A DNA stretch of 64,000 bases, from assembly GCF_000419525.1 (NCBI RefSeq), contig NZ_ATTE01000001.1, forward strand, positions 5,004,001 through 5,068,000. The letters run 5' to 3'. Under the pieces are notes generated by a model that was not told the DNA's origin, did no database searches, and saw only the letters and a program-made list of their open reading frames with translations. A program made the translations under genes and the position numbers. Position 1 is the stretch's first letter. Each line of letters starts with the position of its first letter. Below, in pieces: positions 50,339-59,167 of this stretch. Origin of the DNA: Leucothrix mucor DSM 2157. Its GTDB lineage: Bacteria; Pseudomonadota; Gammaproteobacteria; Thiotrichales; Thiotrichaceae.

Positions 50339-51031
50339 ATGAAAACAATCGGTTTGTTAGGTGGCATGAGTTGGGAAAGTACGGTGGGCTACTACCGCAT
50401 GATCAATGAAGGCGTGAAGCAATCGCAGGGTGGATTGCACTCAGCGAAGATTGCGATGGTGAGCGTCGATTTCGCTCCGATCGAAGCCATGCAACATGCG
50501 GGCGATTGGGATGGTACGGCTGAACTCTTGTCACAAGCGGCAAAAAACATTCAGGCCGCCGGAGCGGATTGTTTGCTGATTTGTACTAATACCATGCATA
50601 AAGTCGCCCCGCAGATTGCAGCGGTTTTAGATATTCCATTGCTTCATATTGCAGATGCGACCGCTGAAGTCTTGGTGGCTGAGGGGATTAAAACGGTTGG
50701 CCTGCTCGGCACTGGATTCACCATGGAAGAGGGTTTCTATAAAGACCGCCTGAGTGAAAACTATGGCTTAGAGGTGGTTATTCCCAATCCCGAAGACCGG
50801 AAAATTATCCATGATGTGATCTATCAGGAGCTGTGTTTGGGTAAAACTGAAGCGGCTTCTAAGCTGGAGTATTTGCGGATTATTCAAGCGCTAAAAGCGC
50901 AGGGTGCTGAGGCGGTGATTCTGGGTTGTACTGAGATTGGCATGCTGGTTGAGCAAGCGGATACGGATGTGAAGCTGTTTGATACAACAGCAATTCATGC
51001 GGCTAAAGCGGTTGAGTTTGCGGTGGCTTAA
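50339..51031 (+). CDS. Aspartate/glutamate racemase-family protein
   Basis: 230 residues with both active-site cysteines: LLICTNTMHKVA (first Cys) and VILGCTEIGMLVE (second Cys), and the GLLGGMSWESTVGYYRMINEGV start typical of this family. Interconverts enantiomers of an acidic amino acid, or a related hydantoin/aspartate derivative. It follows the MFS gene by 5 bases and is probably co-transcribed. Confidence 0.9.
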   Translation: MKTIGLLGGMSWESTVGYYRMINEGVKQSQGGLHSAKIAMVSVDFAPIEAMQHAGDWDGTAELLSQAAKNIQAAGADCLLICTNTMHKVAPQIAAVLDIPLLHIADATAEVLVAEGIKTVGLLGTGFTMEEGFYKDRLSENYGLEVVIPNPEDRKIIHDVIYQELCLGKTEAASKLEYLRIIQALKAQGAEAVILGCTEIGMLVEQADTDVKLFDTTAIHAAKAVEFAVA

Positions 51032-51214
51032 TGAGCTACTCCTCGTAAGTAGTGGCTAGTTAATATCCATTAGTGGTTGTAATACCTGAGTTTTTTCAGT
51101 GCATTAGCCTGTAACTGGCAGAGCGACTAATATGGCTGTGGCTTATAGTGCTTTCTATCATGGTTTTGTAGTGATAGGACGAGCTAACCAATCAATCATC
51201 AGGAGTTGCCAATC

Positions 51215-51736
51215 ATGACACGAACCTTTCTATCTTATTCTTGCGGGCTGGCATTACTGTTTAGCGCCACAGCTCAAGCTGATATCGAAGTCCGCTTTTC
51301 TGAAGGGGCTCCAAAAGATCGCTTTATCATTACCAATCAAGGCGAATGCGCAATCAGTAATTTGACGGTGGATCTTGATCTCTCGAAAAGTCAGGGTAAG
51401 TTGATTTTTGATATCACGGCAGCTGGTTCTGGCGTTGAAGTATTTCAGCCATTTGAAATCACAGAAGGGAATATGAAGCTGGCTTCTGGCGCGGCGGTTA
51501 AGGATGGCGATTCCTCGTTATCACTTCAGATTGAATCCATCAATCCCGGTGAGCGCGTGAGCTTTACCATTGATGTGGATGATACGTTACCGGTGAGTTC
51601 ATTGGGAATGATTCGGGTAGCTGGCTCGGAAATTCAGGGTGGGGAAGTGACTATTAAAAGTGCTGAGATACCTAAGACAAGCGCGGTATTTGGGAATAAT
51701 AGTCGAGCGATGGTTGCTGTGCCTAAGTGTGCTTAA
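51215..51736 (+). CDS. Exported protein of unknown function
   Basis: 173 residues from ATG 51215, nine bases after AGGAG; the open frame also allows TTG 51206. Signal peptide with cleavage after TAQA, followed by a mature beta-rich domain (RFIITNQGECAISNLTVDLDLSKSQGKLIFDI...GERVSFTIDVDD) with two cysteines in the mature part (one near the start, one at the C-terminus: VPKCA), which could form a disulfide. Not recognised. Converges with the toxin gene with 3 bases between stops. Confidence 0.75.
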   Translation: MTRTFLSYSCGLALLFSATAQADIEVRFSEGAPKDRFIITNQGECAISNLTVDLDLSKSQGKLIFDITAAGSGVEVFQPFEITEGNMKLASGAAVKDGDSSLSLQIESINPGERVSFTIDVDDTLPVSSLGMIRVAGSEIQGGEVTIKSAEIPKTSAVFGNNSRAMVAVPKCA

Positions 51737-51739
51737 CGC

Positions 51740-52225
51740 TCACTTTCCCTGTCGAATTTGCTTCAAAATATCAAGCGAGATGCGATAGCCATTTTTTCGG
51801 ATCTCCTCAATCAAGCGCTCGGCACTGTCAATAAACTGCATATCTTCAGCAATGCTTAGTATACGTACTAAGCCAGCAATTTGTAGACTCAGTGCCAAGG
51901 CTTGTTTGCGGGCTAGTCGATCATCGATGATTAGCAATGAACCAGATGATTCCAGTGCCAGCCTGATAGCCTGTTTTTCGCCATCACCTAAACTGCGTTG
52001 CAATTTGATTTCGGCTGTTCCTGCCGTTGGCGCATCAGGGACTAGCATGCCGCTATCGATAGCAGCCTGAATTCGTTTACTGCCTTCTTTTGAGTCGCTC
52101 AGGCATTCACGTTCCACGGCATCGGGTATTACGACGCTGCCGAATAACGCTTCCAAAATGGCTAGTTGATCAACTTTGGCTAGTGCGATCAGTGGCCCTG
52201 CATCAGAAATTACGACTGTAGCCAT
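51740..52225 (-). CDS. DUF3368 PIN-like toxin
   Basis: 161 residues. PIN-domain features: VVISDAGPLIALAKVDQ (first Asp), DAVERECLSD, LGDGEKQAIRLALESSGSLLIIDDRLARKQA (acidic residues Glu, Asp, Asp). DUF3368 proteins are the nuclease partner of UPF0175 antitoxins. The start overlaps the antitoxin gene end by 16 bases, so they are translated together. Likely RNase toxin, not demonstrated. Confidence 0.88.
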   Translation of the reverse strand: MATVVISDAGPLIALAKVDQLAILEALFGSVVIPDAVERECLSDSKEGSKRIQAAIDSGMLVPDAPTAGTAEIKLQRSLGDGEKQAIRLALESSGSLLIIDDRLARKQALALSLQIAGLVRILSIAEDMQFIDSAERLIEEIRKNGYRISLDILKQIRQGK

Positions 52226-52548
52226 GCGCTAACATCCTGTGCCTCTTTGTCAGTCGTTTCATCGATTTTAACGATCTCAATTTCCAGCTCGTCTAAATGC
52301 TGGATGAAGTCACTTAGGTGTAGGCCACTGACTTTAGCTGCCGCTCCGAGCGATAACACGCCATCACGAAATAATACTGATGCGAGTGCCGGACGCAGGC
52401 TCTCTACGGTATTAATTAATGATTTATCCAAGTGCATTAATACGGAGTCAGGCTCATTTCCTTTGAGTATGAGCACCGGTTCTTCAATAGCTTGCCGTAA
52501 TGCCAGTGATGGATTTTTCTTAAGATTGCGAACATTAGTAGCGTACAT
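52210..52548 (-). CDS. UPF0175-family antitoxin
   Basis: 112 residues from ATG 52548 (MYATNVRNLKKNPSLALRQA), preceded by TTGGAGC. The N-terminus resembles Phd-type antitoxins; the C-terminal segment ASVLFRDGVLSLGAAAKVSGLHLSDFIQHLDELEIEIVKID is the UPF0175 helix-turn-helix block. Neutralises the DUF3368 toxin encoded downstream and probably represses the shared promoter. Its upstream region holds the GCGCAA array. Confidence 0.87.
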   Translation of the reverse strand: MYATNVRNLKKNPSLALRQAIEEPVLILKGNEPDSVLMHLDKSLINTVESLRPALASVLFRDGVLSLGAAAKVSGLHLSDFIQHLDELEIEIVKIDETTDKEAQDVSAWLQS

Positions 52549-52616
52549 GGTATGCTCCAATTTAGTGTGGTTCACCTAGTGTAGTCCACGCTTTGAATCT
52601 GAAGCAAGCAAATAAT

Positions 52617-52770
52617 TTGCGCGCAGCTATTGCTTGGTTTCGCGCAACAATTAAGGGCTTTTGCGCAATTAAAAAAGTTTTCGCGCAACATTTACGATCT
52701 TTCGCGCAATTAAATCCCGTTTCACGCAAGTTTAAAATATTTCGCGCAATAAAAAGCGGCTACACGCAAT
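52617..52770. repeat. Eight-copy GCGCAA/ACGCAA array, 20-21 bp spacing
   Basis: Eight sites with core (G/A)CGCA(A/G), mostly preceded by TTTC or TTC, at 52621, 52642, 52663, 52683, 52704, 52724, 52744 and 52764; distances 21, 21, 20, 21, 20, 20, 20. All are direct repeats with AT-rich spacers that are not conserved. The mean spacing is two helical turns, which places all sites on one face of the DNA. It overlaps the terminator of the ABC operon at its right end and lies upstream of the antitoxin gene. Confidence 0.85.
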
Positions 52771-52790
52771 ATCAATACGCATAGCCGCTT
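52750..52790 (-). terminator. Rho-independent terminator of the glycosylglycerate ABC operon
   Basis: AAGCGGCTA (52754-52762) pairs with TAGCCGCTT (52782-52790). On the minus strand the right-hand end is followed by TTTTATT. It lies 24 bases after the stop of the ATPase gene. Confidence 0.85.
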
Positions 52791-52813
52791 GGCGTTACTT
52801 TTACTTCCCCAGA

Positions 52814-53881
52814 TTAAATCGGCGTAGTAATCGTTTCACCTTTCGCATCAAACCAGTACACCATCTCATCGCGACATTGCAGTTGCACTGCTTCACCCGT
52901 GCGGTATTCCCGCTCAGGATCAGCACGCACGACAATCGTCCCAACATCCGGCACATCGACATGCACAAAGCTGTCACTACCCAGCAATTCCGCGATTCCA
53001 ATCACACCGCTGATATGGCCTTTCTCGACAATATCAATGTGTTCAGGGCGAATACCCAGCTGCGTTGCCGTTTCTGGTTTCTCACAGCCACGCGCCGTCG
53101 TAATTTCAGAGCCATCACCCAGTAACACAGACGTTGCCGAGCCCGGTTTACAGTCCACAATATTCATACGAGGCGAGCCAATAAAGGTCGCGACGAACAT
53201 ATTAGATGGGTTGCGATACAGCTCCAACGGCTTACCAACCTGCTCAATGGTTCCGGATGAGAACACCACGATACGATCTGCCAAAGTCATTGCTTCGACC
53301 TGATCATGGGTTACATAGATCATGGTGGCTTTGAGCTGATGGCGCAGTCTGGCAATCTGTACCCGCATGTCGACCCGTAGCGCAGCATCCAAGTTAGAGA
53401 GCGGCTCATCAAACAAGAAAGCTCGTGGATTACGGACAATGCTTCGTCCGATGGCCACACGCTGGCGCTGCCCACCAGAAAGGTCTTTTGGCTTACGGTC
53501 CAGCAAGCTATCCAGTTTCAGAATATCTGAGGCAGCTTTAACTTTCGCGTCAATTTCCGCTTTTGGCTTACCCGCAACTTTCAGAGGAAAGCCCATGTTC
53601 TCGCCAACCGTTTTGTGCGGGTAAAGCGCGTAAGACTGGAACACCATCGACAAGCCACGCTCTGAGGCGGAGAGGGCGGTGACATCCTCATCATCAATCA
53701 GAATCTGACCGTCAGAGGCTTCTTCCAAGCCTGCAATCAGGCGTAACATGGTGGATTTACCGCAGCCCGAAGGCCCGACAAATACCACAAACTCGCGGTC
53801 TTCAATGGTGAAGTCGACACCTTTGATAACGTGAATATCACCAAAGCTCTTGTGTATGTTTTGTAGTTTAATCTTGGCCAT
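52814..53881 (-). CDS. Sugar ABC importer, ATP-binding subunit (UgpC/MsmK type)
   Basis: 355 residues. Walker A GPSGCGKST, signature LSGGQRQRVAIGR, Walker B AFLFDEPLSNLDAALR, then H-loop VTHDQVEAM and a C-terminal TOBE regulatory domain (about 235-355). MalK/UgpC-type ATPase of the importer encoded in this operon. Last gene; its start overlaps the glycoside hydrolase gene by 14 bases. Confidence 0.95.
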   Translation of the reverse strand: MAKIKLQNIHKSFGDIHVIKGVDFTIEDREFVVFVGPSGCGKSTMLRLIAGLEEASDGQILIDDEDVTALSASERGLSMVFQSYALYPHKTVGENMGFPLKVAGKPKAEIDAKVKAASDILKLDSLLDRKPKDLSGGQRQRVAIGRSIVRNPRAFLFDEPLSNLDAALRVDMRVQIARLRHQLKATMIYVTHDQVEAMTLADRIVVFSSGTIEQVGKPLELYRNPSNMFVATFIGSPRMNIVDCKPGSATSVLLGDGSEITTARGCEKPETATQLGIRPEHIDIVEKGHISGVIGIAELLGSDSFVHVDVPDVGTIVVRADPEREYRTGEAVQLQCRDEMVYWFDAKGETITTPI

Positions 53882-55160
53882 GATCTGCCTCCTGCATTAC
53901 CCAATCCAAATAAACGGAAGCGGTCCACGTAAAGTCTTTACCGCCAAGTCCATCACCGGTAATCGGGTTAAAGTATTCGTAAAAACTGCTCTGTGCGATC
54001 AAATCCTCAGAGTCCTTGCGAATGCGCTTTGCACGCTCATGCTCGCCCACTTCGCTAAAGCCTAAGCCGATGCGGTTGTTGATTACGTGCCACACCGGTC
54101 CACGCCAATAACGCTTCGCATCAAAATCCGCATGCTCAGGGTCAAAGCTCGGTACCATAAATTTCACCTTATTGGCGATGCGATCAAACTGATCCATCAA
54201 GTGACCATGGTGTAAGTCGTTGTGCATGCTGGCGTAGCAAGACAAGAAGCTCGCCGCTGACACACTGTCGATTGGCTGTTGCAGTACCGGATCGTACGCT
54301 GTGTAAGCTTGTACTTTCGGATTCCACAAGTTAATCCAACCCAGCTCCAGCGTATTAATGTGCGACTGGATTAGCTCGATTGAGTCGGTGTCTTCCGGTA
54401 AGTACTTGTTCAGCAGCACGATCAGATCGCGGTTGGCGCGCAATAAGAACGCCGTCATACCAGGGTCAACCATGCGGAATGGGGAGTTTTGTCCCAGATA
54501 CGCTTGTGGCCAATGGCGGTCGCGACCAAATTTCACCAAAGTGAGGTAGCGGTCATACTGTTCTTTAGTCGGGCGCTGGCTGCTGTCTACATGGTCTAAG
54601 TCGCGACGGGTATACGGTGGCAGGTCAGCAATTTCAACGCGTGCCATGCCCTGATCCCAATCGGTGAGGTTGTCACGGCCAGATTCCCAGGGGTGGATAA
54701 TTTGGATGCCGAGTGATTGTGGATCAAGCCGCGCTTTCATAAACCAGTCATGCCAGCGGACTAAGCGACGCAACATGTCGTACATGCCGTTAACATCGCG
54801 ATAAGGCCCAGCCTCATCCAACTGACGAACCACGCTCGCCAATACCGGCGGCTGAGTGATACCAGAGGTTTCAATAAATTGACCGGTATTCCAGATATCC
54901 GGACCGGGGAAATAACCATCATGATCACCACGGAACATGATGTGAGGAATCATGCCATCCGGCCATTGTGAAGAGGCCAGTTGCATGACTTCCTGCCAAG
55001 CACGGTGTTGGTTAATAAACCGATAACCTAAGGCGGCAAAGGCCGAGTCCCAGTTAAATTGCACGGGATACAAACCATGGGTTGGCAACGAGTATGTGCC
55101 ACGGTCGTTTTGTTTTAGCACGTCAATGGCGCGCTGATACAGTGAGTTTGAAGTTGCCAT
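53868..55160 (-). CDS. GH63 glycosylglycerate hydrolase (mannosylglycerate/glucosylglycerate hydrolase type)
   Basis: 430 residues from ATG 55160, with AAAGGATAAT upstream. GH63 MGH/GgH-type motifs: GLYPVQFNWDSAFAALGY (Trp-Asp), IIHPWESGRDNLTDWD (candidate catalytic Asp163), FDAKRYWRGPVWHVINN, SFYEYFNPITGDGLGGKDFTWTAS (candidate catalytic Glu395). Such enzymes hydrolyse mannosylglycerate or glucosylglycerate to sugar plus glycerate. No signal peptide, so it is cytoplasmic and acts after import. Sits between permease and ATPase genes, which is direct evidence for the transporter's substrate. Mannosyl or glucosyl cannot be decided by reading. Confidence 0.88.
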   Translation of the reverse strand: MATSNSLYQRAIDVLKQNDRGTYSLPTHGLYPVQFNWDSAFAALGYRFINQHRAWQEVMQLASSQWPDGMIPHIMFRGDHDGYFPGPDIWNTGQFIETSGITQPPVLASVVRQLDEAGPYRDVNGMYDMLRRLVRWHDWFMKARLDPQSLGIQIIHPWESGRDNLTDWDQGMARVEIADLPPYTRRDLDHVDSSQRPTKEQYDRYLTLVKFGRDRHWPQAYLGQNSPFRMVDPGMTAFLLRANRDLIVLLNKYLPEDTDSIELIQSHINTLELGWINLWNPKVQAYTAYDPVLQQPIDSVSAASFLSCYASMHNDLHHGHLMDQFDRIANKVKFMVPSFDPEHADFDAKRYWRGPVWHVINNRIGLGFSEVGEHERAKRIRKDSEDLIAQSSFYEYFNPITGDGLGGKDFTWTASVYLDWVMQEADHGQD

Positions 55161-55161
55161 A

Positions 55162-56391
55162 TTATCCTTTAACGCTACCAGCGGTGAGCCCTTGCACAAG
55201 GAAGCGTTCCGCCCATAAGAAAATTACCAGAATTGGTGCCGTGGCTATCACAGCGCCAGCCATTAAATGTTGTCTCGGGACTTCCGAGGAGTTCAGCGAT
55301 ACCACACCACGTGATAGGGTGAACTTTTGCGGGTCATCCAAAAACATAAACGCAAACAGAAATTCATTCCAAGCAATCATAAAGACGTACAAAGCAACGG
55401 ATGCCATGGCCGGCAAGCTGAGCGGCAGGGTAATGGTTAAGATCACGCGTAGGCGTGAACAGCCATCCATCATGCCGGCTTCTTCAAGCTCGCGAGGCAA
55501 GCCACGGAAGTAACCTTGCAGCATATACAGCGCCACTGGCAGTGTGGTTGCAGGGTAGACCAGTAACAGGCCGGTGAGGCTATTACGCAGGCCTAATTGT
55601 GAGAACACGGCGTATAGCGGGATAACCAATACAATCGCTGGCACCAGATAAATCATCAGGATTGAGCGAGACAGCACCACGCGACCAGGGAAGTTTAAGC
55701 GAGAGACCGCATAAGCACCCGGAATGGCAAAGGCCAGTGTAATGATGACGGTGAGTACGGAGACTAGCGCTGCATTCCACAAGTACACATCGAAGTTAAA
55801 CTTGGTGAACAGCTCAATGTAAGAGCGGAACAAGTCAGGCATCGACTGGCTGAAGTCTGGCATTAAATCCAAAGGATTCATTAGCAGGGCTTGCTGGCTT
55901 TTCAAACTACTCATCACCAGTACATACAGCGGTAATAACACCATGACGCCGAAGAACAGGAAGCCGAAGTAGCGCATGGAGGTGATAAACGACAGCTCCA
56001 GATTGCGGCGCTTAATGCTATTGCGATCCAGTTTGGCCAGTATGTTTTGCATCATCCAGCTTTGCACAACCGCAAAACCAATCAAGGCCAGTAGCTGCCA
56101 GAGCGTGCTTTCGCCAAATGACAGGGTAAAGGGCTGAAACAAGGAAAACAGCAATACCCCAATGGCGTGAACGGCAATGGTAATCAGGCGATGGCGTTGA
56201 TCTCGCTGAATAATCGGGCGTAAACCAATCCAGGCGGCACCGACTATTCCGGTCAATAGAAACGCCCAAAGCACGGGTTTAATCGCAAGGCCGGTTAACA
56301 AGGCCAGCGTCACGGCAATGGTGATACCGGTGAGAATAGACCAGATAGCACCGGTCAATAGCGCATAAAGCGGCGTGAAGACCTTAATCAT
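55162..56391 (-). CDS. Sugar ABC importer, permease 2 (MalG-like, with N-terminal extension)
   Basis: 409 residues. The C-terminal 280 are a standard MalG-type permease (EAA loop: LPRELEEAGMMDGCSRLRVILTITLPLSLPAM). The first 120 residues add three or four extra hydrophobic segments (VFTPLYALLTGAIWSILTGI, ...) not found in MalG (about 290 residues). The start overlaps the permease 1 stop by 4 bases and has AGGAGGAAGG upstream. The function of the extension is unknown. Confidence 0.9.
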   Translation of the reverse strand: MIKVFTPLYALLTGAIWSILTGITIAVTLALLTGLAIKPVLWAFLLTGIVGAAWIGLRPIIQRDQRHRLITIAVHAIGVLLFSLFQPFTLSFGESTLWQLLALIGFAVVQSWMMQNILAKLDRNSIKRRNLELSFITSMRYFGFLFFGVMVLLPLYVLVMSSLKSQQALLMNPLDLMPDFSQSMPDLFRSYIELFTKFNFDVYLWNAALVSVLTVIITLAFAIPGAYAVSRLNFPGRVVLSRSILMIYLVPAIVLVIPLYAVFSQLGLRNSLTGLLLVYPATTLPVALYMLQGYFRGLPRELEEAGMMDGCSRLRVILTITLPLSLPAMASVALYVFMIAWNEFLFAFMFLDDPQKFTLSRGVVSLNSSEVPRQHLMAGAVIATAPILVIFLWAERFLVQGLTAGSVKG

Positions 56392-57656
56392 AATCCTTCC
56401 TCCTTCGGAATGCTGCGGAAGTACAGCAACGACAGAATCAATAACAGTGCAAAGATGACCACAGCAACCGCCGCACCAGCACCCAAGTTACTTAAGGCGA
56501 AGGCTTGCTCGTACACGTCCACGGTGAGGGTACGGGTTCCAGCGTTACCACCAGTGAGCAGGAAGATGTCGTCGAATTTGTTAAACGTCCAGATAAAGCG
56601 GAGCAGGAACAATACCGCGATAATTCCGAACAACTGAGGCAGTGACAAGTGCCAGAACTGTTGGAGTGGCGATGCCCCATCCATTTCAGCGGCTTCGTAC
56701 ATATCGGTCGGGATAGATTGCATCCGCGCCATAATGAACATGAAAGCCAGTGGGAAATAACGCCAGATCTCAAAGGCGATAACCATTGAGAGTGCGACTG
56801 GGAAGTTGAACTCCATGCCCAGAAATTCAATCGGTGTACTGCGAATTCCAAAGAAGTTAATGGATTGCTCAATGACGCTCATTTGCTTGAGCAGGGCGTT
56901 GACCGCACCGGAGTAGGGGTCAAACAGTACCAGCCACGTAAACGCCATGGCGATAACGGGAGCCACATAGGGGAATAGAAATAATCCCCGCGCCACTGCG
57001 CGACCACGGAACTCTTTTTGTAGTAATTGGGCGGCAAATAAACCCATCACCAGCGCACCGATCGTGCCACCAAAGGTGTAAATCAGCGTGACCCACAGCA
57101 CATCCCAAAAATGGGCACCATCGAAGACTTTCGCAAAGTTCTCAGTGGTGAAATCAAGGTTGGTCAGTACATTGTCTGAGCCACCACCCATGCTCGGTTC
57201 GAGTGATTTAAGCGGTATCGGGTTGTTGATATAGGCTTCACCAGCCGTCACTGGGATCTTTAAGCGCTCGCTAAATTTGGCGGGGATATCACCAAACTCA
57301 CAGCTTAACTGAGAGGCGGCTAGTTGGCAGCGGCTATCCAGCTCAGTAATCGTAATGCCATCCGGTAGTGTGGTCCGGAGTGAAGCGTCTGTTACTTGCT
57401 TTTGTTGCGAACTGTTGCGTATTCGAAATTCGAGGGTTGCGGTGTCTCCAACGTTTTCCAGTGAGCCACGCAAGCGGGTATTGACCGTTGCTTCGGGCGC
57501 ACGTAGATCATTTAAAGTAACCGGCTTCACGCTAATCCAGAAGGTCGCTACCAAGGGTAGCAACACGATCGCGAAGACGATGAAAATGGTTGGCAGCAGC
57601 ATACTGTAGGCGAGTTTTGCCTCGCGCCGCGCCATTGGTCCGGCTGTAGTACTCAT
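56388..57656 (-). CDS. Sugar ABC importer, permease 1 (MalF-like) with inserted extracytoplasmic Ig-like domain
   Basis: 422 residues from ATG 57656 (MSTTAGPMARREAKLAY); ATG 57635 is an alternative. After the first membrane helix (about 17-40) lies an extracytoplasmic segment of about 130 residues. It contains GDTATLEFRIRNSSQQ, LPDGITITELDSRCQLAASQLSCEFGDI and SERLKIPVTAG, which resembles DUF11-type Ig repeats rather than the MalF P2 domain. The remaining helices and the EAA loop (PTDMYEAAEMDGASPLQQFWHLSLPQL) are those of a MalF-type permease. Confidence 0.88.
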   Translation of the reverse strand: MSTTAGPMARREAKLAYSMLLPTIFIVFAIVLLPLVATFWISVKPVTLNDLRAPEATVNTRLRGSLENVGDTATLEFRIRNSSQQKQVTDASLRTTLPDGITITELDSRCQLAASQLSCEFGDIPAKFSERLKIPVTAGEAYINNPIPLKSLEPSMGGGSDNVLTNLDFTTENFAKVFDGAHFWDVLWVTLIYTFGGTIGALVMGLFAAQLLQKEFRGRAVARGLFLFPYVAPVIAMAFTWLVLFDPYSGAVNALLKQMSVIEQSINFFGIRSTPIEFLGMEFNFPVALSMVIAFEIWRYFPLAFMFIMARMQSIPTDMYEAAEMDGASPLQQFWHLSLPQLFGIIAVLFLLRFIWTFNKFDDIFLLTGGNAGTRTLTVDVYEQAFALSNLGAGAAVAVVIFALLLILSLLYFRSIPKEEGL

Positions 57657-57710
57657 GCTATGAATGCTCGTGATTGGGTAGGGGTTAACCTGTAAAAGTT
57701 GGGGTGGCAA

Positions 57711-57757
57711 GTCCGGTGTGTGAAGCCGGACCTACCCACTCAGGCCTGGTAGCCTGA
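57711..57757 (-). promoter_or_regulatory. Two hairpins between binding-protein and permease genes
   Basis: GTCCGG (57711-57716) pairs with CCGGAC (57726-57731), and TCAGGC (57740-57745) pairs with GCCTGA (57752-57757). On the minus-strand transcript they follow the solute-binding-protein gene and precede the permease gene; no T run. Typical mRNA-stabilising or attenuating elements that raise binding-protein levels over the membrane subunits. Confidence 0.6.
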
Positions 57758-57777
57758 TCGCTCGTTAAATCAATGGC

Positions 57778-59133
57778 TTAATCGATTTTACCTAGCTCTT
57801 CGTTCATCGCTTTAACGGTTGCGGCTGCATCGCGGGCACCATCAACGTATTCACGCACTAAACGATTGATCACTTGTGAGTTGATGATCTTAGAAGCAGC
57901 ACCCAGCTGACCTTCTTTTACACCCCAGCGATCAGCTGTTGCCAAGCCTTCTGTGATTGAAGCGATGGTTTCTGCATCGTACAACTCAGACAGTGGCTTT
58001 TTACGATCAACACCCACTGGCAGCTTTGCCCAAGCGTCTAAGAACTTAGTCGGCTCATCTTTAGTACCGCGACGGATTGGGAATTTACCCTCTGGCGCGA
58101 TAGCTAACGTGTTGGTGTAGCCTTCATCCATTGAGAAGCTGATGAATTTCTCTGCTGCTTCAGTATCGGCGTCATTGGTTACACCAAAGTAACGGATATC
58201 CGCCCATGCTGCGCCATCTGGGTTGCTAGGGCCCATAAAGCGAGTCACTACGCCCGTTTTGGATGCCAGTTCAGTAGACTCAGGATCGCTGTTCAAGGTT
58301 GGTGGCGCAGAGTCACGCAAACCCGCCAGTTCATCCAGAATAAACGGAGACCAGATGATCATCGCTGCTTTACCCGCAAAATACATTTCACGAGACTGCT
58401 TCCAGTAGAGGTCACCCGGAGGAGAGGCTTTTACCAAGGTCTTGTAGAAGTCTAATACTTCAGTGGTTTTCTTCTCATCCAGCGGCGAGAAGCCATCGTT
58501 GTTTACGGGTGATACGCCATTGGCCAGGAACACATGCTCCAGTACTTGGCTCATGAAGTTTTCATCAATCTTAGTCGGTGCAACAAAGCCGTAAAGCTCA
58601 GGTGGGTTGTGCAGCGCTTCGATAGCTTTAGCGATGCTTGCGTAGCTGGTTGGAGCCTCAAGGCCTTTCTCTTTGAACAGGTCTTTACGGTACAGCACTA
58701 ACTGAGTCCAGCCATCAACCGGAACGGCTGCGTAGCCTTCTGGTAGCTTAGCCATATTCAGTGCGCCCGGTGCGAACGTATCCACGCCCAGTGCATTGAT
58801 CAGGTCAGTGTTGATTTCGGTATCCAAAATACCGGCTTCACTCCATGGCAGTGCGTACTGCAGCGGGAAGTAAATCACATCCGGTAGATCGCCAGCAGCC
58901 AATGCAGCCGTTGCACGAGTTCCCAGATCTTTCTCAGTCACTGGAATGATTTGTACTTCAATGCCGCTAGTGGCTTTGAATTTATCCGCAGTTTCTTGCT
59001 GCTTGGCTAGGCGCTCAGGTTGCTCTTCTGTGGTCCAAAAGCGCAGTGTGTCAGCAGATGCCATGCTGCTCATCATCAGCGTGGCGGCCAGTGCCAGTGC
59101 AATTTTCTTCATCGATGGTTTCATACTCGTCAT
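57778..59133 (-). CDS. Extracellular solute-binding protein of the glycosylglycerate importer
   Basis: 451 residues, signal peptide with cleavage around SMASA. Type 1 solute-binding protein (SBP_bac_1): DTLRFWTTEEQPERLAKQQETADKF, PVTEKDLGTRATAALAAGDLPDVIYFP, VDGWTQLVLYRKDLFKEKGLEAP. ATG 59133 has AGGAGG nine bases before it. Second gene of the operon, after the LacI gene (34 bases). Its substrate is inferred from the GH63 gene in the same operon. Confidence 0.92.
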   Translation of the reverse strand: MTSMKPSMKKIALALAATLMMSSMASADTLRFWTTEEQPERLAKQQETADKFKATSGIEVQIIPVTEKDLGTRATAALAAGDLPDVIYFPLQYALPWSEAGILDTEINTDLINALGVDTFAPGALNMAKLPEGYAAVPVDGWTQLVLYRKDLFKEKGLEAPTSYASIAKAIEALHNPPELYGFVAPTKIDENFMSQVLEHVFLANGVSPVNNDGFSPLDEKKTTEVLDFYKTLVKASPPGDLYWKQSREMYFAGKAAMIIWSPFILDELAGLRDSAPPTLNSDPESTELASKTGVVTRFMGPSNPDGAAWADIRYFGVTNDADTEAAEKFISFSMDEGYTNTLAIAPEGKFPIRRGTKDEPTKFLDAWAKLPVGVDRKKPLSELYDAETIASITEGLATADRWGVKEGQLGAASKIINSQVINRLVREYVDGARDAAATVKAMNEELGKID

Positions 59134-59167
59134 CTCTTATTTCCTCCTAAAGTGTCAAGAGACTTGC

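Noticed and set aside
52617-52770. CRISPR array
   Set aside because: Repeat core is only six to nine bases, spacers are about 12-14 bases, and no cas gene is nearby.
52593-52784. Open frame over the GCGCAA array with FRA/FAQ repeats
   Set aside because: Spacing is 20-21 bp, so the repeat does not keep frame. No ribosome-binding site. The repeats are DNA sites.
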